A stretch of 64,000 nucleotides of DNA from Bifidobacterium criceti (GTDB lineage Bacteria; Actinomycetota; Actinomycetes; Actinomycetales; Bifidobacteriaceae): assembly GCF_002286935.1 (NCBI RefSeq), contig NZ_MVOH01000002.1, positions 107,708 through 171,707 on the forward strand, read 5' to 3'. The notes under the pieces are model-generated. The model did not search any database. It was not told the origin of the DNA and was given only the letters and a program-made list of their open reading frames with translations. Of this stretch, positions 36,937 through 46,473 are shown piece by piece (position 1 is the stretch's first letter; each line of letters opens with the position of its first letter). A program made the translations under genes and the position numbers.

Positions 36937-38133
36937 TCAGTGTTTGGATGAAGCAGCAGTGGAATCTGGCAGAATGAACTTCTCAAGGAACCAACTGCGG
37001 GGCACTCCCATGATCCAGATGGCCAAACGCTCATACCAGAGACCGGGATGGCGGTCGACGGTGACTTTGAAGAGTCCACGGCGAACGAAATCGAGGAGCG
37101 TGCATACGGCATAGATCCCAAGGAGCATGCCTATGATGCGCAATGACGAAAACGATTCCTGCTGGATGCGGTCCGCATTGAACCATTGCTCCCACAGCAG
37201 CCTGCGAATGGGACCGTATTCGGTGATGAGGTAGACGGCGAGCGCCGATTTCGCGACGAAATTGACCGCACGATTATGCCAATGCCACCGTTCGAACAGC
37301 AAAAAGACGCCAACACCGATCAACGTCGATGGCAATGAGACCGTGGTGAGAATCTGGCAGCTCACGTCCCTGCCGTGTTGGGCGAGCCAGTACGTGAACA
37401 CATAGTAGGGAACCGCGATGAGGAAACTCACCACTACTACCAATACGAGCGTGCGGGTGCGGGCTTTTCGGAAATAGAGTTTGTAGCATGAGACGAGCAC
37501 GAAGAGGTAGAGGAATGTGAGTGGGGTGTCCCACACATATTTCGTCATCGTCTGCGGATTCATGATGCTTGTCGGGATGAGGCTTGCGACGCCGAAAACC
37601 AGCAGCAGCAACAAACAGAGCATGATGTGCTTGCGCTTGCCGAGCCGAATGAGTCCTTGTTGGAGGAACGGCAGCATGATGAGGAAGAGCACGTAGCAGG
37701 TGATATACCACCACAACACGAAGGTTACGGGCATCAGACAACGAATACCTGCCGAGACGAGCTGGACCGTGCCATTTCCAACCGCATCCGAATTGAGTTT
37801 GAGTGAAATGAAGAAGCAGCACAACGCCCAGAAAATGAGTTCCCGCTCCAGGATCCACACACGTTTGAGGCTGGCGTGCACCGTTTGGTTTCTGTCGATG
37901 AAATACCACGACGAGATGGTGAAGAAGATGATGACGCCAATCTTACCGCTGTTACGTAGGAAGAACAGGAATGCGTAATCGAAGGGGTTATGGGCGGCAC
38001 GTTCGATATTCGTGAAATTATGCGTCAGGAAGTGATGGGAGATGATCAAAATCATCGAGAACATGCGCAGCAATTCGACACTGGAGTTGCGCATTGGCTT
38101 GGCCGATGCGCTCGTGCTTGTAGTGATGGTCAT
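36937..38133 (-). CDS. Acyltransferase-3 family membrane protein (first of three)
   Basis: A 398-residue polytopic protein of the OafA/NodX-type acyltransferase-3 family, which transfers acetyl or other acyl groups to surface sugars. The N-terminal signature PMRNSSVELLRMFSMILIIS, then HHFLTHN with the essential-type His, then about ten hydrophobic segments. The C-terminal FVRRGLFKVTVDRHPGLWYE is also found in the other two copies (FIRRGLFALTVDRHPG, FIRQGLFRITVDRHKG). The start lacks a good ribosome site; a GTG two codons earlier is an alternative. Predicted target is the rhamnose polymer made by the neighbouring loci (inference from context only). Confidence 0.85.
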   Translation of the reverse strand: MTITTSTSASAKPMRNSSVELLRMFSMILIISHHFLTHNFTNIERAAHNPFDYAFLFFLRNSGKIGVIIFFTISSWYFIDRNQTVHASLKRVWILERELIFWALCCFFISLKLNSDAVGNGTVQLVSAGIRCLMPVTFVLWWYITCYVLFLIMLPFLQQGLIRLGKRKHIMLCLLLLLVFGVASLIPTSIMNPQTMTKYVWDTPLTFLYLFVLVSCYKLYFRKARTRTLVLVVVVSFLIAVPYYVFTYWLAQHGRDVSCQILTTVSLPSTLIGVGVFLLFERWHWHNRAVNFVAKSALAVYLITEYGPIRRLLWEQWFNADRIQQESFSSLRIIGMLLGIYAVCTLLDFVRRGLFKVTVDRHPGLWYERLAIWIMGVPRSWFLEKFILPDSTAASSKH

Positions 38134-38194
38134 GGTCACAGTCTAAATAACACAGTTGATAATAATTGGCCGCATATGCAAGTTCCCCTCCCCT

Positions 38195-39559
38195 TTACGC
38201 CTTTCCCATCGCCGTGAGCACGATGAGCACGAGGTTGAGCAGGACGATGACCGCGCAGACGATGAGGCAGATGATGTGCTTGACGGTGCCATCGGCGTAT
38301 TTGCCCATAATCTCACGATCATGCGTGTACCTCATGAGCGGGATGATCGCGAACGGGATGCCGATTGACAGTACGACCTGGCCGACGATGAGCGCCTCGG
38401 TCGGGTTGCTCGCGAACGCGAGCACGATGAGCGCGGGCACAAGCGTCACGATGCGGCATGCCCACATCGGCGCCTTCACCCGCAGCAGCCCCTTCATGAT
38501 CTCCGAGCCCGCGTAGGTGCCGACGGACGTGGAGGACAACGACGACGCAAGCAGTCCGATCGAGAATATCGTGCCGATGCCCGGTCCGAGCACATGCGCG
38601 ATCGCATGCTGCGCGCCTTCGATCGTGTCGGTGCCGCCCATGCCATAGAGCGAATTCGCCGCGATGACGAGCAACGCGATGTTCACCGTCCCGGCGATCG
38701 CGAGCGCCCAGACGACGTCGATGCGGCTGCCGTGCATCATCTCGGGCACGCCAGGCCTGTCTGTGCCTTTGCCGAAATGGTCGTTGACGAGCGTCGAATG
38801 CAGATAGATCGCATGCGGCATGACCGTCGCGCCGAGCATCGACGCCGCCATGAGCACCGAGGCGCCATCGGAGAACCGCGGGATGAGGCCTTCAGCCACT
38901 TCAAGCGGATTCGGCGGGTCGAGGAAAAGCCCAGCGATGAATCCGAACGTGATGACAAGCAAAAGACCGATGACGAGCCGTTCGAAGACCTTGTGCGTTT
39001 CACCGCCTTGAAAGAACAACAGCAATGTGGATACGGCGCCGATGATGCATCCACCAAGCAGCATTGGGATGCCGAAGAGCAGGTTGAGCGCGATCGCACC
39101 GCCGATGACCTCCGCGAGGTCGGTCGCGATCGCGATCACTTCCGCCTGCATGAAGAACATGAAGCGTCCCGCCGCCCCCATCCGTTCACCAAGGATCTGC
39201 GGCAGGCTTTTGCCGGTCACGATGCCGAGTTTCGCCGCCTGGTATTGGATGAGCACGCTCATGCAGTTCGCGACGACGAGCACCCAGACGAGCATGTACC
39301 CGTATTTCGCACCCGAGGTGAGGTTCGCGGCGACGTTGCCAGGGTCCACATAGGCGACCGCGGCGACGAACGCCGGTCCGAGCATGCTTGCGAGCGCATG
39401 CGCGGCCTTCTCCGGTTTTCCTTCGTCTTTGCGTTCGATCGCGATGTCCTGTCGGGCTTCCGCGTCGAGCGCGACCGTGTCGATATCCACCGGTTCCACA
39501 GCGTCCGTGCCTTTCGCGGCCGCCTTGGGCCGCTGTGTTCCGCCGTCTCGCCGTGCCAT
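38195..39559 (-). CDS. mntH: NRAMP-family divalent metal:proton symporter
   Basis: Imports Mn2+ (and possibly Fe2+) with protons. It has 454 residues with a soluble N-terminus of about 55 residues and about 11 membrane helices. Helix 1 carries VAAVAYVDPGNVAANLTSGA with the metal-binding DPGN, and helix 6 carries ASMLGATVMPHAIYLHS with MPH. GGAGCGGAAG lies before the chosen ATG. Single gene, 102 bp downstream on the same strand from which the HNH gene follows. Confidence 0.93.
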   Translation of the reverse strand: MARRDGGTQRPKAAAKGTDAVEPVDIDTVALDAEARQDIAIERKDEGKPEKAAHALASMLGPAFVAAVAYVDPGNVAANLTSGAKYGYMLVWVLVVANCMSVLIQYQAAKLGIVTGKSLPQILGERMGAAGRFMFFMQAEVIAIATDLAEVIGGAIALNLLFGIPMLLGGCIIGAVSTLLLFFQGGETHKVFERLVIGLLLVITFGFIAGLFLDPPNPLEVAEGLIPRFSDGASVLMAASMLGATVMPHAIYLHSTLVNDHFGKGTDRPGVPEMMHGSRIDVVWALAIAGTVNIALLVIAANSLYGMGGTDTIEGAQHAIAHVLGPGIGTIFSIGLLASSLSSTSVGTYAGSEIMKGLLRVKAPMWACRIVTLVPALIVLAFASNPTEALIVGQVVLSIGIPFAIIPLMRYTHDREIMGKYADGTVKHIICLIVCAVIVLLNLVLIVLTAMGKA

Positions 39560-39661
39560 CTTCCGCTCCCTTGTCCGCCGTGTCCTATCCAGCATTCCTA
39601 GAAGCCCAGTATGACGAATTGACGTATGTTCGCGGCCCGCTCAATCAGCGTGTCCGGCAGG

Positions 39662-40408
39662 TCATCGTTCCGGTATCGCCTGTCCGGGACAGCCATGCAA
39701 TACGGCGAGCATCGCACGCTTCTCCTGTGATGTGACGCTCAGTCCATATTTGTCTTTCACACCGATTTGCCGTGCGACGTATTCGCAACGGTATGCGCCG
39801 TTCGTCGGCAACCAGTACGCCGCCGACGCCGACGATTTCTCCTGGTTCGCCGCGCCGTCCACGGCGATGAGGTTGAACATGTCGTTGCCGAATTGGTAGC
39901 GTTTCCTCGCGTCCCATGTGTTCGCGCCCGACTGCCACGCGTTCTGCAATGCGACGACGTGGTCGATCTGCACGGCCGCGCTCGTGTCCTTGCCCCGTTG
40001 GAAATGAATTTCCGTTCCCGTGTACGGATCTTCGAGGATGCCTGATTTGACTTTGCAGCCACCGCGTTTCGTATAGGTCACGTTCGTCAGGTCGCGCGCG
40101 AGCACGTCGTCGCGTACGTCGCAGCCGTTGCCGTCGGTGTCCGTCTGTCGATAGCCGAATTTCTCGCGGTCGTAGCCTTTCGTTGATGGATGGTCATCGA
40201 CGGTGAGTTTCGCGAGCGTCTCCGCGGCCGTTCCGGTCGCCTGGTACCGACCGGTGAGTTCGGCGAGTTTCGGGCTGATACGCGGCAGCAGCACACCGAT
40301 TGTGACACCGATGACGATGACGATCACGAGCAGGATGAGGATCCGCTCGAACAGGCCCGCGCTGTTGATGTAGTTGCGGCCGAAATGCTTGGAGCGTCTG
40401 CGTGTCAT
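39662..40408 (-). CDS. Membrane-anchored HNH-type nuclease-like protein (DUF1524)
   Basis: A 248-residue protein with one N-terminal membrane helix (about 19-40) and an extracytoplasmic domain. GYDREKFGYRQTDTDGNGCD, VQIDHVVALQNAWQSGA with the catalytic-type DHVV His, and FGNDMFNLIAVDGAANQEKS with the distal Asn/Lys residues match secreted HNH nucleases of the DUF1524/GmrSD-like type widespread in actinobacteria. The likely role is external DNA degradation for nutrition or processing of incoming DNA; not shown. No clear ribosome site. The Maf-Nudix gene lies 49 bp upstream on the same strand. Confidence 0.8.
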   Translation of the reverse strand: MTRRRSKHFGRNYINSAGLFERILILLVIVIVIGVTIGVLLPRISPKLAELTGRYQATGTAAETLAKLTVDDHPSTKGYDREKFGYRQTDTDGNGCDVRDDVLARDLTNVTYTKRGGCKVKSGILEDPYTGTEIHFQRGKDTSAAVQIDHVVALQNAWQSGANTWDARKRYQFGNDMFNLIAVDGAANQEKSSASAAYWLPTNGAYRCEYVARQIGVKDKYGLSVTSQEKRAMLAVLHGCPGQAIPER

Positions 40409-40457
40409 GTCTGTACGTCTACGCGTTCTTCACCGCAAAATCAAATCGTCGGCGATG

Positions 40458-41849
40458 TCATTGTTGTGCTGCGGCAAGTGCGTCGATGCGTTCGCGGAAG
40501 CGCGGCCAATCGGTGCGCATCGCCGTGAGCAGACGGTGGTTGGGGACATCATCGATATCGACCCATTCGATTTCCATACTCTCGTCATCGTTCGCTTTCG
40601 GTCGCACCGTGTGTCCCGGTTTCTCGAACGCGAACACGGTCGTATACGACCACGGCCCATGATCCTCACAATACGAACCAACGACCTCGATGTCCTCCGG
40701 CGTGATGTTCGCCTCTTCGTTGGCCTCACGCAGCGCGCCTTCAAGCGTCGACTCGCCGTCCGCGATCGCGCCGCCGGGAATGCCCCACGTGCCGCCTTCG
40801 GCGCTCCATTCGGCGCGGTGCTGCATGACAATGTCGGTGACCTTGCCAGTTGCCGCGTCGCGGCGCGCGAGCAGCACGCCGGCGGCGCCATTGAGACCCC
40901 AATGCCTGCGACCGCATGCGCATTCAATCCAACCGTCGCCCGGCTGGTGCACGTTCGTCTTCGGAGCCTTCGACGAGGATTGCGGGAACCGCTCATCACG
41001 CGTCACATTCCACAGGTCGGTCCATTCGATGCCCATGCGTTCGACGAGCTCACGTGCGAGCGGCAGGCTCAGGCCGATGATGCCGCTCGGCGCACCGGTT
41101 ATCGAATCGATGAACGCGCCGCCAAGCCCGTCCAAGGTAAACGAACCGGCCACTTCAAGCGGCTCCCCCGAAGCGATGTAGCGGTCGATCATCGGCTCGC
41201 TGAACTCGCAGAACGTGAGCGTCGCCATGCTCGCCGCCGTCTCAACGCGTCCGGTCGCGAAATCAATGAGCGTATGCCCGGTCCACAGTTCGCCCGTCGC
41301 GCCGCTCATCTTCTGCAAACGCTCGCGCGCGACCGCCTCGGTATGCGGTTTGCCATACGCGTGGCCGTCGAGCAGGAACATCGAATCGCACCCGAGGATG
41401 AGCGGACCGACCTTGCGGTCGGCGAGACCGCCGGTCGTGTCGATCGGTTCGCATTCGGTGGGGATGTCGACGCCGGAGAAATCGCGTGTCTGCGCTGAAG
41501 CGATGGCTTCGGCCGTATATTCGGCGGCCGGCGACCCCGCGTCGACCACCGTCTGCTCCGAGGCCACTTCGAGCGGACGGCCGATGACGCGTTCACCTGT
41601 GGCCTCCGAGGCCGTGCGCACAACGTTGCAGTAGATCTCATAGACGGCCATCGCCTTCGCACGGGACAACGTGCACACCTTGTCGGCGATCGGCAACTCG
41701 TCCACGCTCACGCCCTCCTCCCGCGCCCTGCGTTCAAGCACGGCGTCCTCATCGACATGCGACACGCGGATCGTCGGGCAGATGCCTGCGTTGAACAGCA
41801 CATCGCGGCGCGGCTGGGATTTGGAGGCAAGAATCAACGGAATGCTCAT
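40458..41849 (-). CDS. Maf-like nucleotide pyrophosphatase fused to a Nudix hydrolase
   Basis: A 463-residue fusion. Residues 1 to about 290 are a Maf domain: IPLILASKSQPRRDVLFNAG, KAMAVYEI, then, after an insertion of about 90 residues, GPLILGCDSMFLLDG with the catalytic-type Asp, and AGSFTLDGLGGAFIDSITGA. Residues about 310-463 are a Nudix domain: a CACGRRHWG segment, then GGTWGIPGGAIADGESTLEG and ALREANEEANI with the Nudix box. Both domains hydrolyse nucleotides or modified nucleotides, so a house-cleaning role is likely. The fusion is seen in bifidobacteria. The ATG giving MSIPLILASKS was chosen. Confidence 0.9.
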   Translation of the reverse strand: MSIPLILASKSQPRRDVLFNAGICPTIRVSHVDEDAVLERRAREEGVSVDELPIADKVCTLSRAKAMAVYEIYCNVVRTASEATGERVIGRPLEVASEQTVVDAGSPAAEYTAEAIASAQTRDFSGVDIPTECEPIDTTGGLADRKVGPLILGCDSMFLLDGHAYGKPHTEAVARERLQKMSGATGELWTGHTLIDFATGRVETAASMATLTFCEFSEPMIDRYIASGEPLEVAGSFTLDGLGGAFIDSITGAPSGIIGLSLPLARELVERMGIEWTDLWNVTRDERFPQSSSKAPKTNVHQPGDGWIECACGRRHWGLNGAAGVLLARRDAATGKVTDIVMQHRAEWSAEGGTWGIPGGAIADGESTLEGALREANEEANITPEDIEVVGSYCEDHGPWSYTTVFAFEKPGHTVRPKANDDESMEIEWVDIDDVPNHRLLTAMRTDWPRFRERIDALAAAQQ

Positions 41850-42005
41850 GGTTCCACCATACTGCAAGGCCCTGCGCAAGAGGTTGCCCGACCACCCTGC
41901 CGTTTATCTGTCTTACATTGCAATATGCGCATGTGTTTTACGTCATGGTAGTCGATATGGACCAGCAAAATGGATACAGAGAGAAGTATTAATGGAGGGA
42001 TATCC

Positions 42006-43211
42006 ATGACCGAAAACATGGTCGTCGCAAAAGCACGACATGCATCGACAACGCATACGAGACGCAATTCAAGCATTGAATTATTGCGCATCATCGCGAT
42101 GGTGATGATATTGTCGCATCACTTCGTCTTGCACAATGGAAGCCGTCTATCAGCTTTTCCGTTGGCACCTGCCCGGGAAGTATTCTCCTTCTTCTTCCTC
42201 AATGGCGGTAAAATAGGCGTTGTCATATTCTTCTCCATCTCCACATGGTTCCTCATCAGCTCGGAGCAGTCCATCAAGAAGAATTTCACACACATATGGC
42301 TCATGGAACGCGAACTGTTGTTCTGGAGCCTCACATTGCTCATGGTGTTTGTATGCATCCGTCGGTCACCGTTATCCCCTGTAACCACACTGTCCAGTTT
42401 CCTTCCTGTCATCACCAACCTGTGGTGGTATGCGACCGCATATGTCATGTTCCTCGCCGTGCTGCCGTTCCTGCAATATGCGCTGCGGACCATGGGACGC
42501 AAGCGCCACTGCCAATTAGCGCTGATGCTCCTGCTGGCCCTCGGACCGCTGAGTATGCTCCCACTGTCCATATTCAGCCTTTTCACCATCAACGTGTTCG
42601 GGTTCATCTATATCTTCATTGTGTTGTCCTGTTACAAGCTATACCTGAAAAAACTCAACAACAAACAGTTGTGGATCATCCTCGTCGCGGGTCTGGCAAT
42701 CGGTGTTCTCGGTTATCTTGTGAAATATGGTGCCATGCTATGCACCAGCGGGACTATGCGGACCGCCATCAGTGACAAATACACACCGTTCATCGATTTC
42801 TCGCTCCCCGCGCTCATGATTGGTATCCCGATGTTCCTGCTCTTCAACCACATGCACTTTTACAATAAACCAATCAACTTCATCGCAAAGTCAGCATTTG
42901 CGGTGTATCTTATCTCAGAGTATCCAGCCATGCGCAATTGGCTGTGGATTAATGTATTTGATTTGAAAACCATATATTACAAGCCGTTCATGCCGCTGTA
43001 TGTCATCGGCATATTGCTCGCCGTGTATGCAGGTTGCACGTTGTGCGACTTTATACGTCGCGGGCTGTTCGCTCTCACTGTGGACCGGCATCCGGGACGT
43101 TGGTTCGACGCACTTTGGAACAAGGTGGCCCACTGGTCCTGGGTCCAGTCGCTGCCGAAACTCATGAACGATTACCCCACTGAGACCAAGGCACTCAATT
43201 CCTTGGAATAA
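42006..43211 (+). CDS. Acyltransferase-3 family membrane protein (second of three)
   Basis: A 401-residue homologue of the protein at 36937: TRRNSSIELLRIIAMVMILS, HHFVLHN, then about ten membrane segments and the C-terminal FIRRGLFALTVDRHPGRW. The ATG is preceded by GGAGGGATATCC. Codon use is less GC-biased than in the adjacent Maf-Nudix gene, suggesting acquisition. The upstream gap (41850-42005) holds its promoter, since the Maf-Nudix gene runs the other way. An inverted repeat lies 55 bp after the stop. Substrate not predictable; O-acylation of surface glycan is the family-level expectation. Confidence 0.85.
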   Translation: MTENMVVAKARHASTTHTRRNSSIELLRIIAMVMILSHHFVLHNGSRLSAFPLAPAREVFSFFFLNGGKIGVVIFFSISTWFLISSEQSIKKNFTHIWLMERELLFWSLTLLMVFVCIRRSPLSPVTTLSSFLPVITNLWWYATAYVMFLAVLPFLQYALRTMGRKRHCQLALMLLLALGPLSMLPLSIFSLFTINVFGFIYIFIVLSCYKLYLKKLNNKQLWIILVAGLAIGVLGYLVKYGAMLCTSGTMRTAISDKYTPFIDFSLPALMIGIPMFLLFNHMHFYNKPINFIAKSAFAVYLISEYPAMRNWLWINVFDLKTIYYKPFMPLYVIGILLAVYAGCTLCDFIRRGLFALTVDRHPGRWFDALWNKVAHWSWVQSLPKLMNDYPTETKALNSLE

Positions 43212-43266
43212 GGGTTTCGTACCACACGCGGCGTTCCCGGCTGCACATATCCACCGATCCGCTCCA

Positions 43267-43316
43267 CGGAGTTCATATATCGCCACTTCGACCCCACGGC
43301 CGATATATGAACTCCG
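43267..43316. repeat. Perfect 16-bp inverted repeat, CGGAGTTCATATATCG
   Basis: Arms 43267-43282 and 43301-43316 are exact reverse complements around an 18-base loop. It could terminate the acyltransferase transcript or be a site for DNA-binding proteins. Related motifs occur at about 43475 (CCGATATATGACCTCGC), 44770 (AGATATATGAGTTCGCGGAG) and 44957 (CGATTTATGACCCCAC). The rest of 43212-43506 is non-coding. Confidence 0.75.
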
Positions 43317-43506
43317 CCTCTTTCCCACCCTCCACCAATACTCACATTTTTCACCACATCACCTCCAGAAACTTACAGCCCCAATCAATATCAACCATTT
43401 CCACCCATATACCGTGGGCACTTGCTCTCCGATACCATCTTGCTGAATTCACAAAATCCTCATACACTCCCAACTCCGATATATGACCTCGCACACGCCC
43501 GCACAC

Positions 43507-44522
43507 TCACTTCCTCCTGCGCGCATCGGCGATGCGCGCATAGGTGAGTCGCGCAATATGCGGCTGTTCACCCGTCCGCGATGCGATGACGCACATGATG
43601 CGCATCGCGAGCCTATCCACCGCATCCTCGGAATTCAGATCATCCTGTGTCACTTCGAACACCTGCCATCCCAACGCCGCCAACGCACCATGCTTGTCGC
43701 GATCCCTCCGATACTGCCGATAGTCCGAACGATGCTGATCCCCTTGATATCAAGCCCCACCCGATATTTCTCTAACGCGAGATCCAACGTATGCTCGACA
43801 CCTGTGTCATACGCCGAACCGAACACTGTGCAATTAATGGAGAATCCACGAATCCCCCTCAATTCCAACCGCACCCGTAACTCGGTCTCCTTGACCGATG
43901 CACTTCCGGGTTGTGCGATTGCGAGCGCAAGCTGGCACCGGCTTTTGCCATGGAATCGATATTCGCGCACGAACGCAGCCAATTCCTCAAGCGTCGCCAA
44001 TCCATACCGTTCCATCGACTCCGCGATTTAGATGAGTTGCAGTTTCGTCGCCTCCCGCGCGACCGACGCCCACGCCGCCGCAGGCTTCAGGCATTGCACG
44101 CCATTCGCCAACAGCTGCACGCAGGAATCATCAAGTGCTTTCCGCACATGCATGCGCACGCCTTGCACGGCACGCCGATCCTTGTCAGCGCGCACGACGA
44201 CATCCAAGCAATCATCCCGTTGCGGACGTGGCGGATCATCCCATGTGCCGCCCGGCGCCTTCAGATCCTCTGGTGCTTCCACCCCTAACAGCCGCAGTGC
44301 CGTCGTGCCGCTGTACACATACGCGGTTCCGCCGTGCATGCACTTTCGCATCATCGACGACGTGCGCTCCCGCAGATTCGCCTTGAGCAACGGATATGGG
44401 TTGTTTCTGGATTCCACACGTCCATACCGCCGAATCGGTTCTCTCCGTTCATCATCCACAGGTATCGCATCCCACGCATCCTCTGTGAACTCCTCACTCG
44501 CCCCGAACGTTGTCATCCCCAT
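43507..44522 (-). pseudogene. Decayed DUF559/VSR-fold protein gene (one nonsense codon, one frameshift)
   Basis: Reading on the minus strand from ATG 44522, the frame runs as one protein that has lost two sites. A TAA at 44028-44030 interrupts VAREATKLQLI and the frame continues in phase as IAESMERYGLATLEELAAFV. The frame is then lost at a C4 run (43740-43743 on the plus strand), where one extra base restores LDIKGDQHRSDYRQYRRDRD and ALGWQVFEVTQDDL to the stop at 43507-43509. The restored C-terminal half resembles the PD-(D/E)XK-like DUF559 domain; the N-terminal half (YVYSGTTALRLLGVEAPEDL) resembles proteins annotated as AbiEi-like antitoxins. Bifidobacteria carry many copies of such proteins. 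About 338 codons when repaired. Confidence 0.75.
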
Positions 44523-45236
44523 CGCGTTGCTCTCCTATGTCCTACGAATACACATAACGGCTCACCACCATATATTCGTGGTTTCTGATGCCGCAATCTC
44601 CCCCACTACCACTGTGGAAATGTGGATTCCCACCATTTCCACTCCCCATGATGTCCCCATGATGTGCACAATGTTGTGGATATATCAGCGTGCGTGCTCC
44701 AACATGCAATATGTGGCGCGAGGGTACTTTTCCTGTCTCCTCACAAATCGGATTTCGATCCATATTCCAGATATATGAGTTCGCGGAGATGTCTTGGAGA
44801 CACCACACATATCACCAATCACCCCAATGCGCACATTTCCAACCAAATCAACCCCTCGACCAACCAGTTTGAATCAAATCAGATCACATCCTCACGCACC
44901 ATCACCACCACTGCATCCGTGGCGCTTCACAAATCCTTCCACATCTCTGCAATCCCGATTTATGACCCCACACAGACCAAGAGATACATACCAGCACAGA
45001 GGCGCCACAGAGCACACACATACAATGCAACCGCTGCCGCATCCACAAGGATGCAGCAGCCGGTCGCCACCTAACGAGGCACCGAAAAGAACGCACCTCA
45101 CCGGAGGGGAATCCAACGGAATGAAGCTTCAAGTGCGCGCCACAAGATTTCCGAAGTGAACCGATTCCCGATTCAGCACTATCAATATACCGTTGGGGAG
45201 CATCTCACACAAACTGCAGTCCCATACGAATACAAT
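44523..45236. other. 714-bp intergenic region with hairpin
   Basis: No gene is supported. Base composition is AT-richer and many segments are AC-rich. A hairpin GCTGC-GCATCC/GGATGC-GCAGC lies at 45033-45060 around an ACAA loop. Two degenerate copies of the ATATATGA motif described at 43267 are also here. Confidence 0.5.
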
Positions 45237-46184
45237 TCAGAATCTGTCGCGCATATCCGCGGGGATGTACTCCATCAACTCATTCCTCGTCAATGTGAAG
45301 GCCTCCGCAGGTATTGGTTGCACATCAGATTGACCAAATGCCTGTGCACACAACCGCACGAGTTCATCACCGTCAACCAGTTGCACGCCAACTTGATTTG
45401 CGTAGGCAATAGCGTCACGCGAGAACCCACTTGTCGTGATCACCATCATGCCCTGTGCCATCACCGTCGAATTTGCGCCCTGCAGTTTCTGAATGATGGG
45501 ACGCCCCACACGATGGGTGGGTTCATAACATTTGCACTCTGCGATATAGCTGATGCCTTGAGGATTCACCATCCTGAGGTCATATCCCCCATCCCGCACA
45601 GGAGGTGTCACTTCCGCATGCCAACCCAGCTTTCGGAACAGATCGGCGCAGAATGGCTCAAAATCGGTAGGTTGATTCTTGAATTGCGCCACGATGTTGG
45701 CGACACTGGTAGCTGTACGCTGCGCATTCACCTGCTCCATAACCGCTTGACGCTTTTTTCGCTCCACTCGGCAGTACCCAACCGCATGTCCTTGTGCACG
45801 CAACGCCAGCGCGGTTTGATACATCACGAACGGATTCTTACTGCTTAATTCCCATGTCCCAATATCAATCAATGATTTTTGGTAGCAGATGGATGTGTTG
45901 TTGGTACGCTGGTCACGCGTACCATCGCGCTTGGCCGCTTTCCAATATGGAAATCGCAATGTCAAAGTCCCTATCGGATCCCCGTCTCCGCGATAACGCG
46001 CAATGCGCACACCACGTGGAACAGTAACGTCGTATTGTTTATTGAATTTGCTGCGTAATATTTTTTGATGGATGATATCCACCAACCACACTACCAATGC
46101 GAGCACAGCGATGGCACCAACCACCAAAACACAGTATTTCCAAATGCTGTCAAGCTGCATGCTCTCTGCTGGCATAGTCATCAT
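45237..46184 (-). CDS. Membrane-anchored Mrr-type restriction endonuclease
   Basis: A 315-residue protein. One membrane helix (about 13-38, CVLVVGAIAVLALVVWLVDI) is followed by a basic segment and a C-terminal Mrr_cat domain: FEPFCADLFRKLGWHAEVTP, RDGGYDLRMVN with the catalytic-type Asp, and YIAECKCYEPTHRVGRPIIQ with the ECK (E-x-K) pair, so the PD-(D/E)XK core D...E-x-K is intact. Family members cleave DNA, some of them modified DNA. An ATG at 46182-46184 is preferred over a GTG immediately before. The gene is less GC-rich than the core genes and is divergent from pdxS. Confidence 0.85.
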   Translation of the reverse strand: MMTMPAESMQLDSIWKYCVLVVGAIAVLALVVWLVDIIHQKILRSKFNKQYDVTVPRGVRIARYRGDGDPIGTLTLRFPYWKAAKRDGTRDQRTNNTSICYQKSLIDIGTWELSSKNPFVMYQTALALRAQGHAVGYCRVERKKRQAVMEQVNAQRTATSVANIVAQFKNQPTDFEPFCADLFRKLGWHAEVTPPVRDGGYDLRMVNPQGISYIAECKCYEPTHRVGRPIIQKLQGANSTVMAQGMMVITTSGFSRDAIAYANQVGVQLVDGDELVRLCAQAFGQSDVQPIPAEAFTLTRNELMEYIPADMRDRF

Positions 46185-46473
46185 CACCCGTTTTCTCTTC
46201 GAGCATCATTCCAATACTCGTGCCGTACTGTTGCCACCAATCAGACTATGTCTTTCTCTTCCAACCTCTCTCTCATCCGCCCACCTACTGAACATGGCAC
46301 GTGTATTCCACACATTCGTGTGGTATCTGTCGTAGAGGTCGCGCGCGAGCACCATTGATCCGCCCACGCGCGTCCGGGAAGGTTCCGATGTCGTCGCCTG
46401 CGCAATCCGCGTGGGCACGCGCATGCCTGGCGCAACCACCAACCGCATATCCGAAAAACCCAAGAAGGTCTCC

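Noticed and set aside
44028..44522. Two separate small genes at 43650-44015 and 44028-44522
   Set aside because: They are in the same frame, separated by one stop codon, and the second continues in another frame into the expected C-terminal domain, which fits one decayed gene.
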